Origin: Alphaproteobacteria bacterium UBA685
Lineage (GTDB): Bacteria; Pseudomonadota; Alphaproteobacteria; Puniceispirillales; Puniceispirillaceae
DNA: 18,178 nucleotides
Assembly: GCA_002299005.1 (NCBI GenBank)
Contig: DBMZ01000183.1
Span: 1 to 18,178, forward strand
Direction: 5' to 3'
Both the position numbers and the translations under genes were made by a program. Positions 8,732 to 15,764 of the stretch are shown piece after piece. Position 1 is the first letter of the stretch. Every line of letters begins with the position of its first letter. The notes beneath the pieces are model-generated. The model did not search any database and was not told where the DNA came from. It saw only the letters and a program-made list of their open reading frames with translations.

Positions 8732-8965
8732 ATGGCAATGGAAGCACATGAAATTGAAAGACTCATAAAAGAGGCTTTCCCTGATGCTGTGGTTCAAATT
8801 GAAGATTTGCGCGGTGATGGTGACCATTATGGTTGCCTCGTTGAAACGGCCGCCTTTGAAGGTAAGAACCGCGTTCAACAGCACCAAATGGTCTATAAGG
8901 CCCTTGGTGGCCGCATGGGCGGTGAATTGCATGCCCTTGCCTTGCAAACACGTCTACCAAAGTAA
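8732..8965 (+). CDS. BolA family protein (BolA2/IbaG-like)
   Basis: BolA proteins bind monothiol glutaredoxins and share a [2Fe-2S] cluster with them in iron sensing and Fe-S cluster delivery. The 77-residue product has the short BolA fold. RVQQHQMVYKAL at 47-58 carries the helix-turn-helix-like segment with His51. His67 in ELHALAL is the family's conserved C-terminal histidine. The loop has His32 (GDHYG), as in the histidine-loop (BolA2/IbaG-type) subfamily, though Cys35 is nearby. AAGGAG at 8718-8723 lies 8 bases before the ATG. It sits between purL and the CGFS glutaredoxin gene; the BolA-glutaredoxin pairing is well known. Confidence 0.93.
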   Translation: MAMEAHEIERLIKEAFPDAVVQIEDLRGDGDHYGCLVETAAFEGKNRVQQHQMVYKALGGRMGGELHALALQTRLPK

Positions 8966-8992
8966 TTACGTTATTAAAAAAGGGGTATTCCC

Positions 8993-9334
8993 ATGTCAGA
9001 ACAAGCTGTATTAGACCAAATCAAAGCTGAAATTGACGGCACAGATGTTGTGCTATTCATGAAAGGCACACCTGTATTCCCGCAATGTGGTTTCTCTGCC
9101 GCTGTTGTTGGTGTGCTATCACATGTCGGCGTTCAATTCAAAGGCGTTAATGTTCTTGAAGATGACGCTGTCCGCCAAGGCATTAAAGATTTCTCAGACT
9201 GGCCAACAATCCCTCAGCTTTATGTAAAAGGTGAGTTTGTTGGTGGTTGTGACATCATCAGAGAAATGTATGAAACAGGTGAGCTGATGGAAATGTTCAG
9301 CACACATGGCGTGAATGTACAGCCTGCGGGCTAG
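8993..9334 (+). CDS. grxD: Monothiol glutaredoxin, CGFS type (Grx4/GrxD family)
   Basis: CGFS glutaredoxins bind a [2Fe-2S] cluster with glutathione and transfer it, alone or with BolA. The 113-residue single-domain product has Cys32 in QCGFS. MKGTP precedes it at 23-27. WPTIPQLYV holds the cis-proline and GGCDI the glutathione-binding loop. AGGGG at 8981-8985 lies 7 bases before the ATG. It follows bolA by 27 bases and is the last gene of the purB-led block. Its TAG stop lies inside CTAG at 9331-9334, which also contains the stop of the converging gene. No intrinsic terminator is visible after it. Confidence 0.96.
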   Translation: MSEQAVLDQIKAEIDGTDVVLFMKGTPVFPQCGFSAAVVGVLSHVGVQFKGVNVLEDDAVRQGIKDFSDWPTIPQLYVKGEFVGGCDIIREMYETGELMEMFSTHGVNVQPAG

Positions 9335-9681
9335 TCACCACTAACAGCTTCATCAAGCTGGTCGATATTAAAACTGCGCGTTTCCTCAACCTTGGCAATG
9401 CGCAGTTGAAACCATAGGTAAAATTCTTCGCGTCCATGGCGTTTGGCAATCATATGCTCGCCATGTCGACCCCAAGCGGCGATAGCCTCACGCGTCTCCC
9501 AATAAGACACTGTGATGCCAATCTCATCATCACCTCTGACTGATTCCACCCCCAAAAAGCCTGGTTGCGTCTTGGCAAGCTCGACCATCCTATCACTCAT
9601 CATCGGATAGAGATCACGCCCCTGTTCACTGCGCTGGTTGGTGAATATGCAGGCGTAATATGTTTTTGGCCAATCTGTCAT
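9331..9681 (-). CDS. Antibiotic biosynthesis monooxygenase (ABM) fold protein, HmoA-like
   Basis: The 116-residue protein matches the small dimeric ferredoxin-like ABM family. The clearest signature is VSYWETREAIAAW at 58-70, followed by a helix with HMIAKRHGREEFY. An N-terminal strand, YYACIF, starts at residue 8. Members include haem-degrading HmoA-type enzymes, cofactor-free monooxygenases and proteins of unknown function, and the sequence does not settle which applies here. AAGGA lies 7 bases before the ATG. The gene stands between the rpsD terminator (9744-9779) and grxD. Its TAG stop shares CTAG with the grxD stop on the opposite strand, so the two transcripts must run into each other. 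Confidence 0.85.
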   Translation of the reverse strand: MTDWPKTYYACIFTNQRSEQGRDLYPMMSDRMVELAKTQPGFLGVESVRGDDEIGITVSYWETREAIAAWGRHGEHMIAKRHGREEFYLWFQLRIAKVEETRSFNIDQLDEAVSGD

Positions 9682-9743
9682 AGGCGCATCCTTATCTTAA
9701 GAGACTTGTTCTATCCCAGATTATCACAATTCATAATTTGGAT

Positions 9744-9779
9744 AAAAAAATAGCGCTGCAGAGGAGCAACGCTATTTTT
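9744..9779 (-). terminator. Rho-independent terminator of rpsD
   Basis: On the minus strand a 13-base-pair stem (9766-9778 with 9747-9759, one G-T wobble) closes a 6-base loop. The stem is followed by seven T, seen as AAAAAAA at 9744-9750 on the plus strand. It begins 28 bases after the rpsD stop. The opposite strand also ends in a short T-run, so it could work in both directions. Confidence 0.9.
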
Positions 9780-9806
9780 ATAAATCTGTGTATCGCTAGC
9801 GATGAA

Positions 9807-10436
9807 TTAACGTGAGTAATATTCAACCACTAGATTTGGTTCCATCTGTACTGGATAAGGCACCTCATCCAAAGTTGGAATACGCACGAATGTGACAGTC
9901 ATCTTATCGTGATCTGCTTCTACATATTCAGGCACATCACGCTCTGTTGAAGATACACCTTCAAGGATAGCAGGGATTGTCTTTGACTTTTCTTTCAATG
10001 ACAACACATCACCTGGCTTCAAGACAACTGAACCAATGTTACAGCGCTTGCCGTTCAACATCACGTGGCCGTGGTTGATAAGCTGGCGTGCTGCGAAAAC
10101 TGTTGGGGCAATCTTTGAGCGGTACAACACAGCGTCCATGCGTGTTTCAAGAATACCAATCAAGTTTTGACCTGTATCACCACGAAGACGGGCTGCCTCA
10201 GCGTAATAACGCTTAAAGGCCTTCTCGCCAATGTTACCGTAATAGCCTTTAAGCTTTTGCTTAGCCATCAACTGAATACCGAAATCAGTTGGCTTTTTGC
10301 GACGCTGGCCATGCTGACCTGGTGCGCTGTCACGGTTGTTAAGAGGTGATTTTGCACGACCCCATAGGTTTACACCTAGGCGACGGTCGATTTTATGCTT
10401 AGCGCTATGGCGCTTATGATCTGACTTAGGAGCCAT
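9807..10436 (-). CDS. rpsD: 30S ribosomal protein S4
   Basis: S4 is a primary 16S rRNA-binding protein that nucleates 30S assembly. The 209-residue product has the typical S4 core: [15 protein letters not shown] at about 17-31 and [14 protein letters not shown] at 40-53. The S4 RNA-binding domain from about 99 to 165 contains [17 protein letters not shown], and the end is [10 protein letters not shown]. The frame stays open for 39 more codons upstream, but the ATG at 10434-10436 is preceded by AAAGGAAAAG and gives the family length, so I choose it. The gene appears to stand alone: a 137-base leader separates it from trmJ, and a strong intrinsic terminator follows. The leader may carry autoregulatory structure (10457-10500). 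Confidence 0.98.
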   Translation of the reverse strand: MAPKSDHKRHSAKHKIDRRLGVNLWGRAKSPLNNRDSAPGQHGQRRKKPTDFGIQLMAKQKLKGYYGNIGEKAFKRYYAEAARLRGDTGQNLIGILETRMDAVLYRSKIAPTVFAARQLINHGHVMLNGKRCNIGSVVLKPGDVLSLKEKSKTIPAILEGVSSTERDVPEYVEADHDKMTVTFVRIPTLDEVPYPVQMEPNLVVEYYSR

Positions 10437-10456
10437 TTTCTTTTCCTTTATTTTTG

Positions 10457-10500
10457 CCCGATAGTGCCAAATGGCCGGGAACATAACCCTTATGATTATG
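10457..10500 (-). other. Two hairpins in the rpsD leader
   Basis: In the rpsD transcript CATAA pairs with TTATG (10482-10500, 9-base loop). Next, CCCG and GCC pair with GGC and CGGG (10457-10479, ATTT loop, 5-base bulge). The second ends 20 bases before the ATG, just ahead of the ribosome binding site. S4 controls its own mRNA in E. coli and B. subtilis, so an S4 target is possible but unproven. Confidence 0.3.
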
Positions 10501-10530
10501 CACCACTTTCTCAGGAGATGGCCGCAAATT

Positions 10531-10558
10531 ACTAAATTCAGCCAAAAAGTCAAGGCCC
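10531..10558 (-). promoter_or_regulatory. Weak promoter candidate for rpsD
   Basis: On the minus strand TTGACT, read after the trmJ stop, is followed 16 bases later by TAATTT. The -35 is good and the -10 matches only three of six positions. It would give rpsD its own promoter about 100 bases before the start. Confidence 0.3.
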
Positions 10559-10573
10559 TGCTTTATATAAGGC

Positions 10574-11326
10574 CTATTTTTCGCGCCCAAGCATCGATAA
10601 AATGCCATGCCACGTTTGCAACTCTTGCTTTGTCGGCTCTGCTCGTGTGAAAAAGGCGCGCATATTGCGGTTTACAATCGGCCCCATCTCTGCTGTCGCA
10701 AAGAATCCCTTCTCATCCAACATTTGCTCAAAACGGTCAAAAAAGAAATCGCGCTCTTGGATAGTCGCACGCTCTGGCCAATGGTCATCTGTCTCTTTTA
10801 TAGGCGTCTCATCAGCGCGCAAAGCCGCCATCCGCCATTCCCAAGACATCATTAAAACGGCTTGGCCAAGATTAAGGCTAGGAAAATCAGGATTCAAATC
10901 AGCCGAGACGATATAATCGGCCATCACAGCCTCATCATTATCCATACCAGAGCGTTCAGCCCCAAATAAAAAGGCAATCCGCTTACCAGCCTCCTGGGCT
11001 TTGGCAACACTCATCTCAGCCGCGCCTCTAGGGTCTAGCGTTGGTTTAACGAGGTCACGCATACGTGCGGTTGTCGCAAAGGCAAGCACGACATCATGCA
11101 TCGCCGCGCCAATATCATCGAAGACACGCGCATTATCAAGAATATCAGCCCCCGAAGCCGCCATAGGGCGCGCGGCAGGGTTAGGCCAGCCATCACGCGG
11201 CGCCACAAGACGTAGCTCACTGATGCCACAATTCTTCATCGCACGCGCGCTAGAGCCAATATTCTCCCCCATTTGAGGGCGTAGTAGAATAATGACAGGC
11301 GGCTGGCTAAGGGCCGAATTTGCCAT
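10574..11326 (-). CDS. trmJ: SPOUT-class tRNA 2'-O-methyltransferase, TrmJ family
   Basis: TrmJ methylates the ribose of position 32 in the anticodon loop of several tRNAs using S-adenosylmethionine. The 250-residue product has the three SpoU/SPOUT motifs. NIGSSARAM is at 22-30, with Arg28 as the catalytic arginine. FLFGAERSGMDN at 119-130 and PSLNLGQAV at 149-157 build the trefoil-knot cofactor site. The C-terminal extension after about residue 165 fits TrmJ rather than the shorter TrmL. The ATG is 2 bases after the cimA stop, so the two are probably translated together. Assignment to position 32 rests on family resemblance; another SpoU specificity is possible. Confidence 0.88.
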   Translation of the reverse strand: MANSALSQPPVIILLRPQMGENIGSSARAMKNCGISELRLVAPRDGWPNPAARPMAASGADILDNARVFDDIGAAMHDVVLAFATTARMRDLVKPTLDPRGAAEMSVAKAQEAGKRIAFLFGAERSGMDNDEAVMADYIVSADLNPDFPSLNLGQAVLMMSWEWRMAALRADETPIKETDDHWPERATIQERDFFFDRFEQMLDEKGFFATAEMGPIVNRNMRAFFTRAEPTKQELQTWHGILSMLGREK

Positions 11327-11328
11327 GC

Positions 11329-12942
11329 TTAGCGTGCCTTTGGGACAACTGCCCCATCGCGGTGAAGCTTGTAGCGCATCCCATCAGCCAAGGCCATAAC
11401 AGACGCATCAATTATATTGGTCGAAACACCGCATGTGCGCCAGATATGCTGGCTATCATCGGCGAATTCAATCAGCACACGCGTGACCGCCCCTGTGCCC
11501 TCATCCCCATTTTGCGGCTCCAAAATACGAACCTTATAATCTGTTAGCTCAACCGATGATAACAGCGGATAGGCATCAATAAGCGCTTTGCGCAGGGCAT
11601 TATCAACCGCATGCACAGGCCCGTTGCCAAAGCCAACCTCATCATGCGTATTACCGCCGACCTGAACAGAGGCAGTGGCCTCAGATTCAACCACCAACTC
11701 GCCCTTCGCATTAAAGCGACGCTCATCTGTAACCCGGAAACGCCCTATCGCAAAAAAGTCAGGCAATTCGCCCAACGCGTCACGCGCCATAAGCTCAAAG
11801 CTGGCCTCAGCTGAATCAAATGACCAGCCTTGAAACTCTTTGTCTTTCACGGCTGCCATCAGGCGGTCAAGACGCTCATCCTTGGCATCGATGCTGATAC
11901 CAACCTCTTGAAAACGCGCCAAGATATTCGACTTGCCTGTTTGATCAGAGACCAAGAATTGACGCTGATTACCAACGCTTTCAGGTGTCACATGCTCATA
12001 GGTGCGCGGGTCCTTTTGGGCCGCAGAGGCATGCAAGCCCCCCTTATGCGCAAAAGCCGCCGCCCCGACATAAGGCGCGTGCGCATTGGGTGTGCGGTTC
12101 AAGCGATCATCGACCATGCGCGATAATGTGACAAGCTTTGGCAATTTTTCAGCCGCAATATTTGTCTCATAACCAAGCTTTAGCATCAAATTTGGGATAA
12201 GCGTAATAAGGTCTGCATTCCCGCAACGCTCACCAAGGCCGTTAATCGTGCCTTGAATTTGACGCGCGCCTGCTTTGACCGCCGCCAATGAGTTCGCAAC
12301 CGCCATGCCCGTGTCATTATGACAGTGAATACCGAGATTAACCTCTGGCAAAAACGCTTTGGTCTCTGCCACAATATCATAGATCTCATCAGGCAATGAG
12401 CCGCCATTTGTATCGCACAAGACCACCCAAGCCGCACCGCCATCATAAGCGGCCTTAACGCACGCAAGCGCAAATGCCTTGTTCGCCTTGAAGCCATCAA
12501 AGAAATGCTCACAATCAAACATAGGCTCACGCCCTTTTGCGGCAATCGCGGCAATAGAGGATGTGATCATCGCAAGGTTTTCGTCCAAAGAGATGTTCAA
12601 GGCCGTTTCAACATGGAAATCCCACGTCTTACCCACAAGGCATGTGCCATCTGTCTCAGCGCCAAGAACCGCGGCAAGGCCGGGGTCATTATCGGCCGAA
12701 CGACCAGCACGTCTTGTCATGCCAAAAGCGATGAATTTTGAATTCTTTAAGGCTGGCGGGGCACCAAAAAACGCATCATCTGTCGGGTTAGCGCCGGGCC
12801 AGCCACCTTCGACATAATCAATGCCAAAATCATCAAGCGCTTGGGCAATCGCAATTTTATCAGCGACAGAAAAATCAATGCCTCTGGTCTGTCCGCCATC
12901 GCGTAGGGTTGTGTCAAATAAATAGACGCGCTCGCTTGTCAT
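11329..12942 (-). CDS. cimA: (R)-citramalate synthase
   Basis: CimA condenses pyruvate with acetyl-CoA to citramalate, the first step of a threonine-independent isoleucine route. The 537-residue product has the DRE-TIM barrel signature DTTLRDG at 10-16. The metal-binding HCHND is at 206-210 and GTINGLGERCGNADL at 231-245. The C-terminal LeuA-type regulatory domain (roughly 390-530) suggests feedback inhibition, most likely by isoleucine. DTTLRDGGQTRGIDFS with the EGGWPG segment fits the long CimA type rather than 2-isopropylmalate or homocitrate synthase. AGGA lies about 8 bases before the ATG. It is followed 2 bases later by trmJ. Upstream are 123 bases before cysS, with an unusual pair of interlocking inverted repeats. 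Confidence 0.93.
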   Translation of the reverse strand: MTSERVYLFDTTLRDGGQTRGIDFSVADKIAIAQALDDFGIDYVEGGWPGANPTDDAFFGAPPALKNSKFIAFGMTRRAGRSADNDPGLAAVLGAETDGTCLVGKTWDFHVETALNISLDENLAMITSSIAAIAAKGREPMFDCEHFFDGFKANKAFALACVKAAYDGGAAWVVLCDTNGGSLPDEIYDIVAETKAFLPEVNLGIHCHNDTGMAVANSLAAVKAGARQIQGTINGLGERCGNADLITLIPNLMLKLGYETNIAAEKLPKLVTLSRMVDDRLNRTPNAHAPYVGAAAFAHKGGLHASAAQKDPRTYEHVTPESVGNQRQFLVSDQTGKSNILARFQEVGISIDAKDERLDRLMAAVKDKEFQGWSFDSAEASFELMARDALGELPDFFAIGRFRVTDERRFNAKGELVVESEATASVQVGGNTHDEVGFGNGPVHAVDNALRKALIDAYPLLSSVELTDYKVRILEPQNGDEGTGAVTRVLIEFADDSQHIWRTCGVSTNIIDASVMALADGMRYKLHRDGAVVPKAR

Positions 12943-12996
12943 GATTAGGTCCTGATTGCCTTAATTAAGATGCCATTTACGGCCATTACTATCGTT

Positions 12997-13055
12997 ACCG
13001 CTTTGTTTTACGCAACTTCATGAATTTTGGCAAATAAAGCGGTCTATCTGCCAAA
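12997..13055 (-). other. Interlocking inverted repeats, possible H-type pseudoknot between cysS and cimA
   Basis: On the minus strand TTTGGCA (13055-13049) pairs with TGCCAAA (13032-13026), 7 bp. ACCGCTTT in its loop (13043-13036) pairs with AAAGCGGT (13004-12997) downstream, 8 bp. The connecting loops are 5, 3 and 21 bases. The structure starts 10 bases after the cysS stop and ends 54 bases before the cimA ATG. No T-run follows, so it is not a standard terminator. The pairing is seen; the function is unknown. Confidence 0.4.
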
Positions 13056-13065
13056 GCCTCTATGA

Positions 13066-14418
13066 TTATGATTGACGCTCCCAGCTGGTGCCATCTGCCC
13101 CATCTAGCAAGGCGATACCAGCCGCTGATAGCGTATCTCTTATCTCATCTGCACGCGCAAAATCTCTGGCGGCACGTGCCTTTTGGCGCTCTTCTATCAA
13201 GCCATCAATCTCATCATCTGACAGCGCACCTTCTTGTGCCTCACCGCGCACCCAGCTTGCTTCATCTTGCGTTAACAGGCCCAGCAAATTGGCAGATGCC
13301 CTTAACGAAGCCGCCGCCGCCCTATCGCCTTGATTAGCTTGCTTTGCCAGACGATGCAGAACTGATAGTGCCAAGGGTGTGTTTAAATCATCTGACAAGG
13401 CGGCCAGAAAATCTGCATCAGCCACCTCTGCGGCACTTACATCACCTGCCGCACGATACAGCCTATCAAGCGCTTGTTTTGCCTCCGTGACAGACCCATC
13501 AGAATAATCAAGCGGCGCACGGTAATGCGCATTCAGCAACGCGTAACGCACAGCCTCGCCGCGATGTTTTTCAAGCGCATCACGAACGGTGGTGAAATTG
13601 CCCAATGATTTTGACATCTTCTCACCATCAACGGTCACATAGCCATTATGCACCCAATAATGTGCCATCGCCTTGGTGCCATGCGCACAACAGCTTTGGG
13701 CAATCTCATTCTCATGATGAGGGAAGATCAAATCAAGGCCGCCTGCGTGAATATCAAACTCTTTATCAAGATAAACAGCCGACATAGCAGAACATTCAAT
13801 ATGCCAGCCAGGTCGACCCCTGCCCCATGGGCTATCCCAGCCGGGCGCGTTATCATCGGACGGCTTCCATAAGACAAAATCACCCGCGTCACGCTTATAG
13901 GGCGCCACCTCAACACGCGCACCAGCACGCATCATCTCAAGTGTCCGATTAGATAATTTGCCATAATCATCCATCGTGCCAATCGCAAACAGCACATGAC
14001 CCTCTGCTTCATAGGCATGGCCCTTGGCAATCAGCGCTTCAATCATCGCAATCATCTCAGCAATATGATGCGTCGCGCGAGGCTCAACATCAGGCGCCTT
14101 CACATAGAGCGCCTCAGCATCTGCGTGAAAGCGTTCTATCGTCTCTTCACAAAGCTGGTCGATTGAAATAGCCCTATCGGCCGCGCGCTGGTTAATCTTA
14201 TCATCAACATCTGTGATATTGCGCACATAGGTCACTGAGGGGTATTGCTGGCGCAAAAGGCGCACTAGCACATCAAAGACAACCAATGGACGGGCATTGC
14301 CGACATGAATATTATCATAGACCGTCGGCCCACAAGCATAGATCCCAACATGCCCGTCTTTCAAAGGCACGAAATCCTGTTTCTCACGCGCTAATGTGTT
14401 GAACAGACGCAAAGCCAT
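13066..14418 (-). CDS. cysS: Cysteinyl-tRNA synthetase
   Basis: This class I synthetase charges tRNA-Cys with cysteine. The 450-residue product carries the zinc ligands Cys29, Cys209, His234 and Glu238 at the same numbers, within one residue, as in E. coli. The HIGH-type ATP motif is HVGN at 38-41, the KMSKS loop at 267-271, and the cysteine-binding WHIECS at 205-210. The C-terminal part after about residue 310 is the DALR-type anticodon-binding region with KARAARDFARADEIRD. The ATG overlaps the gltX stop by 1 base (TAATG on the minus strand). The stop is followed by 123 bases before cimA, with the paired repeats. Confidence 0.97.
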   Translation of the reverse strand: MALRLFNTLAREKQDFVPLKDGHVGIYACGPTVYDNIHVGNARPLVVFDVLVRLLRQQYPSVTYVRNITDVDDKINQRAADRAISIDQLCEETIERFHADAEALYVKAPDVEPRATHHIAEMIAMIEALIAKGHAYEAEGHVLFAIGTMDDYGKLSNRTLEMMRAGARVEVAPYKRDAGDFVLWKPSDDNAPGWDSPWGRGRPGWHIECSAMSAVYLDKEFDIHAGGLDLIFPHHENEIAQSCCAHGTKAMAHYWVHNGYVTVDGEKMSKSLGNFTTVRDALEKHRGEAVRYALLNAHYRAPLDYSDGSVTEAKQALDRLYRAAGDVSAAEVADADFLAALSDDLNTPLALSVLHRLAKQANQGDRAAAASLRASANLLGLLTQDEASWVRGEAQEGALSDDEIDGLIEERQKARAARDFARADEIRDTLSAAGIALLDGADGTSWERQS

Positions 14419-15764
14419 TAGGCATCCCCTGACAATCTGGCAATCAGACGCTCACGACCAATAAAAGGCAATAGGCCCGCAACCTCAGGGCCCGCATCGC
14501 GGCCTGTCAGCGCGAGGCGAAGCGGCATGAATAGGCCGCGCCCTTTGGCGCCAGTGGCCTCGCTAATGGCCTTTGTCCAAGGCTTCCATATATCGCTTGT
14601 GATTGGCCCGTCTGGCAGAGCGGTAATCGCGGCGGCGCATAGGGCCTTATCTTCGATGATTGTGCTGATATCATCATGGCAGATTGCCCACCATATTGCG
14701 GCATCTTCGACTTTGTCCAAATTGCCTCTGACCGCCAGCCAAAACCCCTCATCAGTGATGTTGAGTGCTGATAATTCACCGCTGACATCTGCAAATGAGA
14801 GCGCTTGTATCAATTTGGCGTTCAAAGAGGCTAATTCGGCTGGATCAAACTTCGCGGTGGCGCGGCCATAGCTGGTGATATCAAACCCTGCGATAACATC
14901 TGCCATTGTCTCAAAGAGGGTGATCGGCTGTGAGGTGCCAATACGCGACAACAAAGACGCGATGGCTTCTGCGCGCATACCATTGCCGCGCAATTCTTCA
15001 ATAGACAGGCTACCAATACGCTTTGAGAGGCCTTCCCCATCTGCGCCCGCAAGTAGTGCCATATGCCCCATTTGCGGTGCTTTGGCGCCAAGCGCTTCGA
15101 ACAGCTGGATTTGTGCCGCAGAATTTGTCACATGATCTTCACCGCGCAAAATGGTCGTAATCTCATGATCAATATCATCAACAACAGATGCCAACGTATA
15201 GATATAGCGGCCATCTTCGCGGATAATGACAGGGTCTGACAGGGCCGACATGTGATAGGCAACATCTCCTCTGACAAGGTCTGTCCATGTGACTTCTTCA
15301 TCTGTTAGGCGGAAGCGATAATGCGGCTTGCGCCCTTCTGCCTCATAGGCCGCTTTTTGCTCATCACTCAGCTTTAAGGCCGCTCTATCATAGACAGGTG
15401 GACGGCCCGCATTTAGCTGTGCTTTGCGCTTAAGGGCAAGTTCTTCAGCCGTCTCATAGCACGCATAGGCGCGGCCTGTTTCAATCAGATGACTAAGCGC
15501 CCAATCATAGCGTGCGATGCGGTCTGATTGTCTGTCTTCACAGTCCCAGCCCATGCCCATCCATTGCAAATCAGCGCGAATAGCGGCTTCAAATTCAGCC
15601 GTTGAACGCTCTGTGTCCGTATCATCAATGCGCAACATAAAGGTGCCGCCATTGGCTCTGGCATAGAGATAATTCACCAAGGCTGTGCGCAAATTACCAA
15701 CATGCAATTTACCTGTTGGGCTCGGGGCAAAACGAACTTTTGGCATAGAAGAAGTCACTATCAT
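14418..15764 (-). CDS. gltX: Glutamyl-tRNA synthetase, GLSKR-type (probable second, GluRS2-like paralogue)
   Basis: This class I synthetase ligates glutamate to tRNA-Glu, and in organisms lacking GlnRS also to tRNA-Gln. Of 448 residues, HVGN is at 21-24, RIDDTD at 45-50 and RGEDH at 207-211. The KMSKS-equivalent is GLSKR (245-249), with the first lysine replaced by glycine. The zinc-finger cysteines of E. coli GluRS are missing; only one Cys pairs with Tyr in ACYET near residue 101. Many alphaproteobacteria carry two GluRS genes, and these traits and the cysS neighbour fit the second type, an inference. The ATG at 15762-15764 lies in ATGA with the nadE stop, which favours it over the Met seven residues in (15746). 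The stop overlaps the cysS start by 1 base. Confidence 0.93.
   Translation of the reverse strand: MIVTSSMPKVRFAPSPTGKLHVGNLRTALVNYLYARANGGTFMLRIDDTDTERSTAEFEAAIRADLQWMGMGWDCEDRQSDRIARYDWALSHLIETGRAYACYETAEELALKRKAQLNAGRPPVYDRAALKLSDEQKAAYEAEGRKPHYRFRLTDEEVTWTDLVRGDVAYHMSALSDPVIIREDGRYIYTLASVVDDIDHEITTILRGEDHVTNSAAQIQLFEALGAKAPQMGHMALLAGADGEGLSKRIGSLSIEELRGNGMRAEAIASLLSRIGTSQPITLFETMADVIAGFDITSYGRATAKFDPAELASLNAKLIQALSFADVSGELSALNITDEGFWLAVRGNLDKVEDAAIWWAICHDDISTIIEDKALCAAAITALPDGPITSDIWKPWTKAISEATGAKGRGLFMPLRLALTGRDAGPEVAGLLPFIGRERLIARLSGDA

Noticed and set aside
10437..10553. In-frame N-terminal extension of rpsD by 39 codons
   Set aside because: S4 proteins start at the MAPK-type position, a ribosome binding site precedes ATG 10436, and the extension overlaps the likely leader.
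10554..10576. Hairpin after trmJ as terminator
   Set aside because: AGGCC and GGCCT give only 5 bp with a 13-base loop, and the T-run starts several bases later; too weak to call.
12960..12969. Palindrome CTTAATTAAG before cimA as an operator
   Set aside because: A single short AT-rich palindrome with no second copy or promoter alignment; expected by chance.
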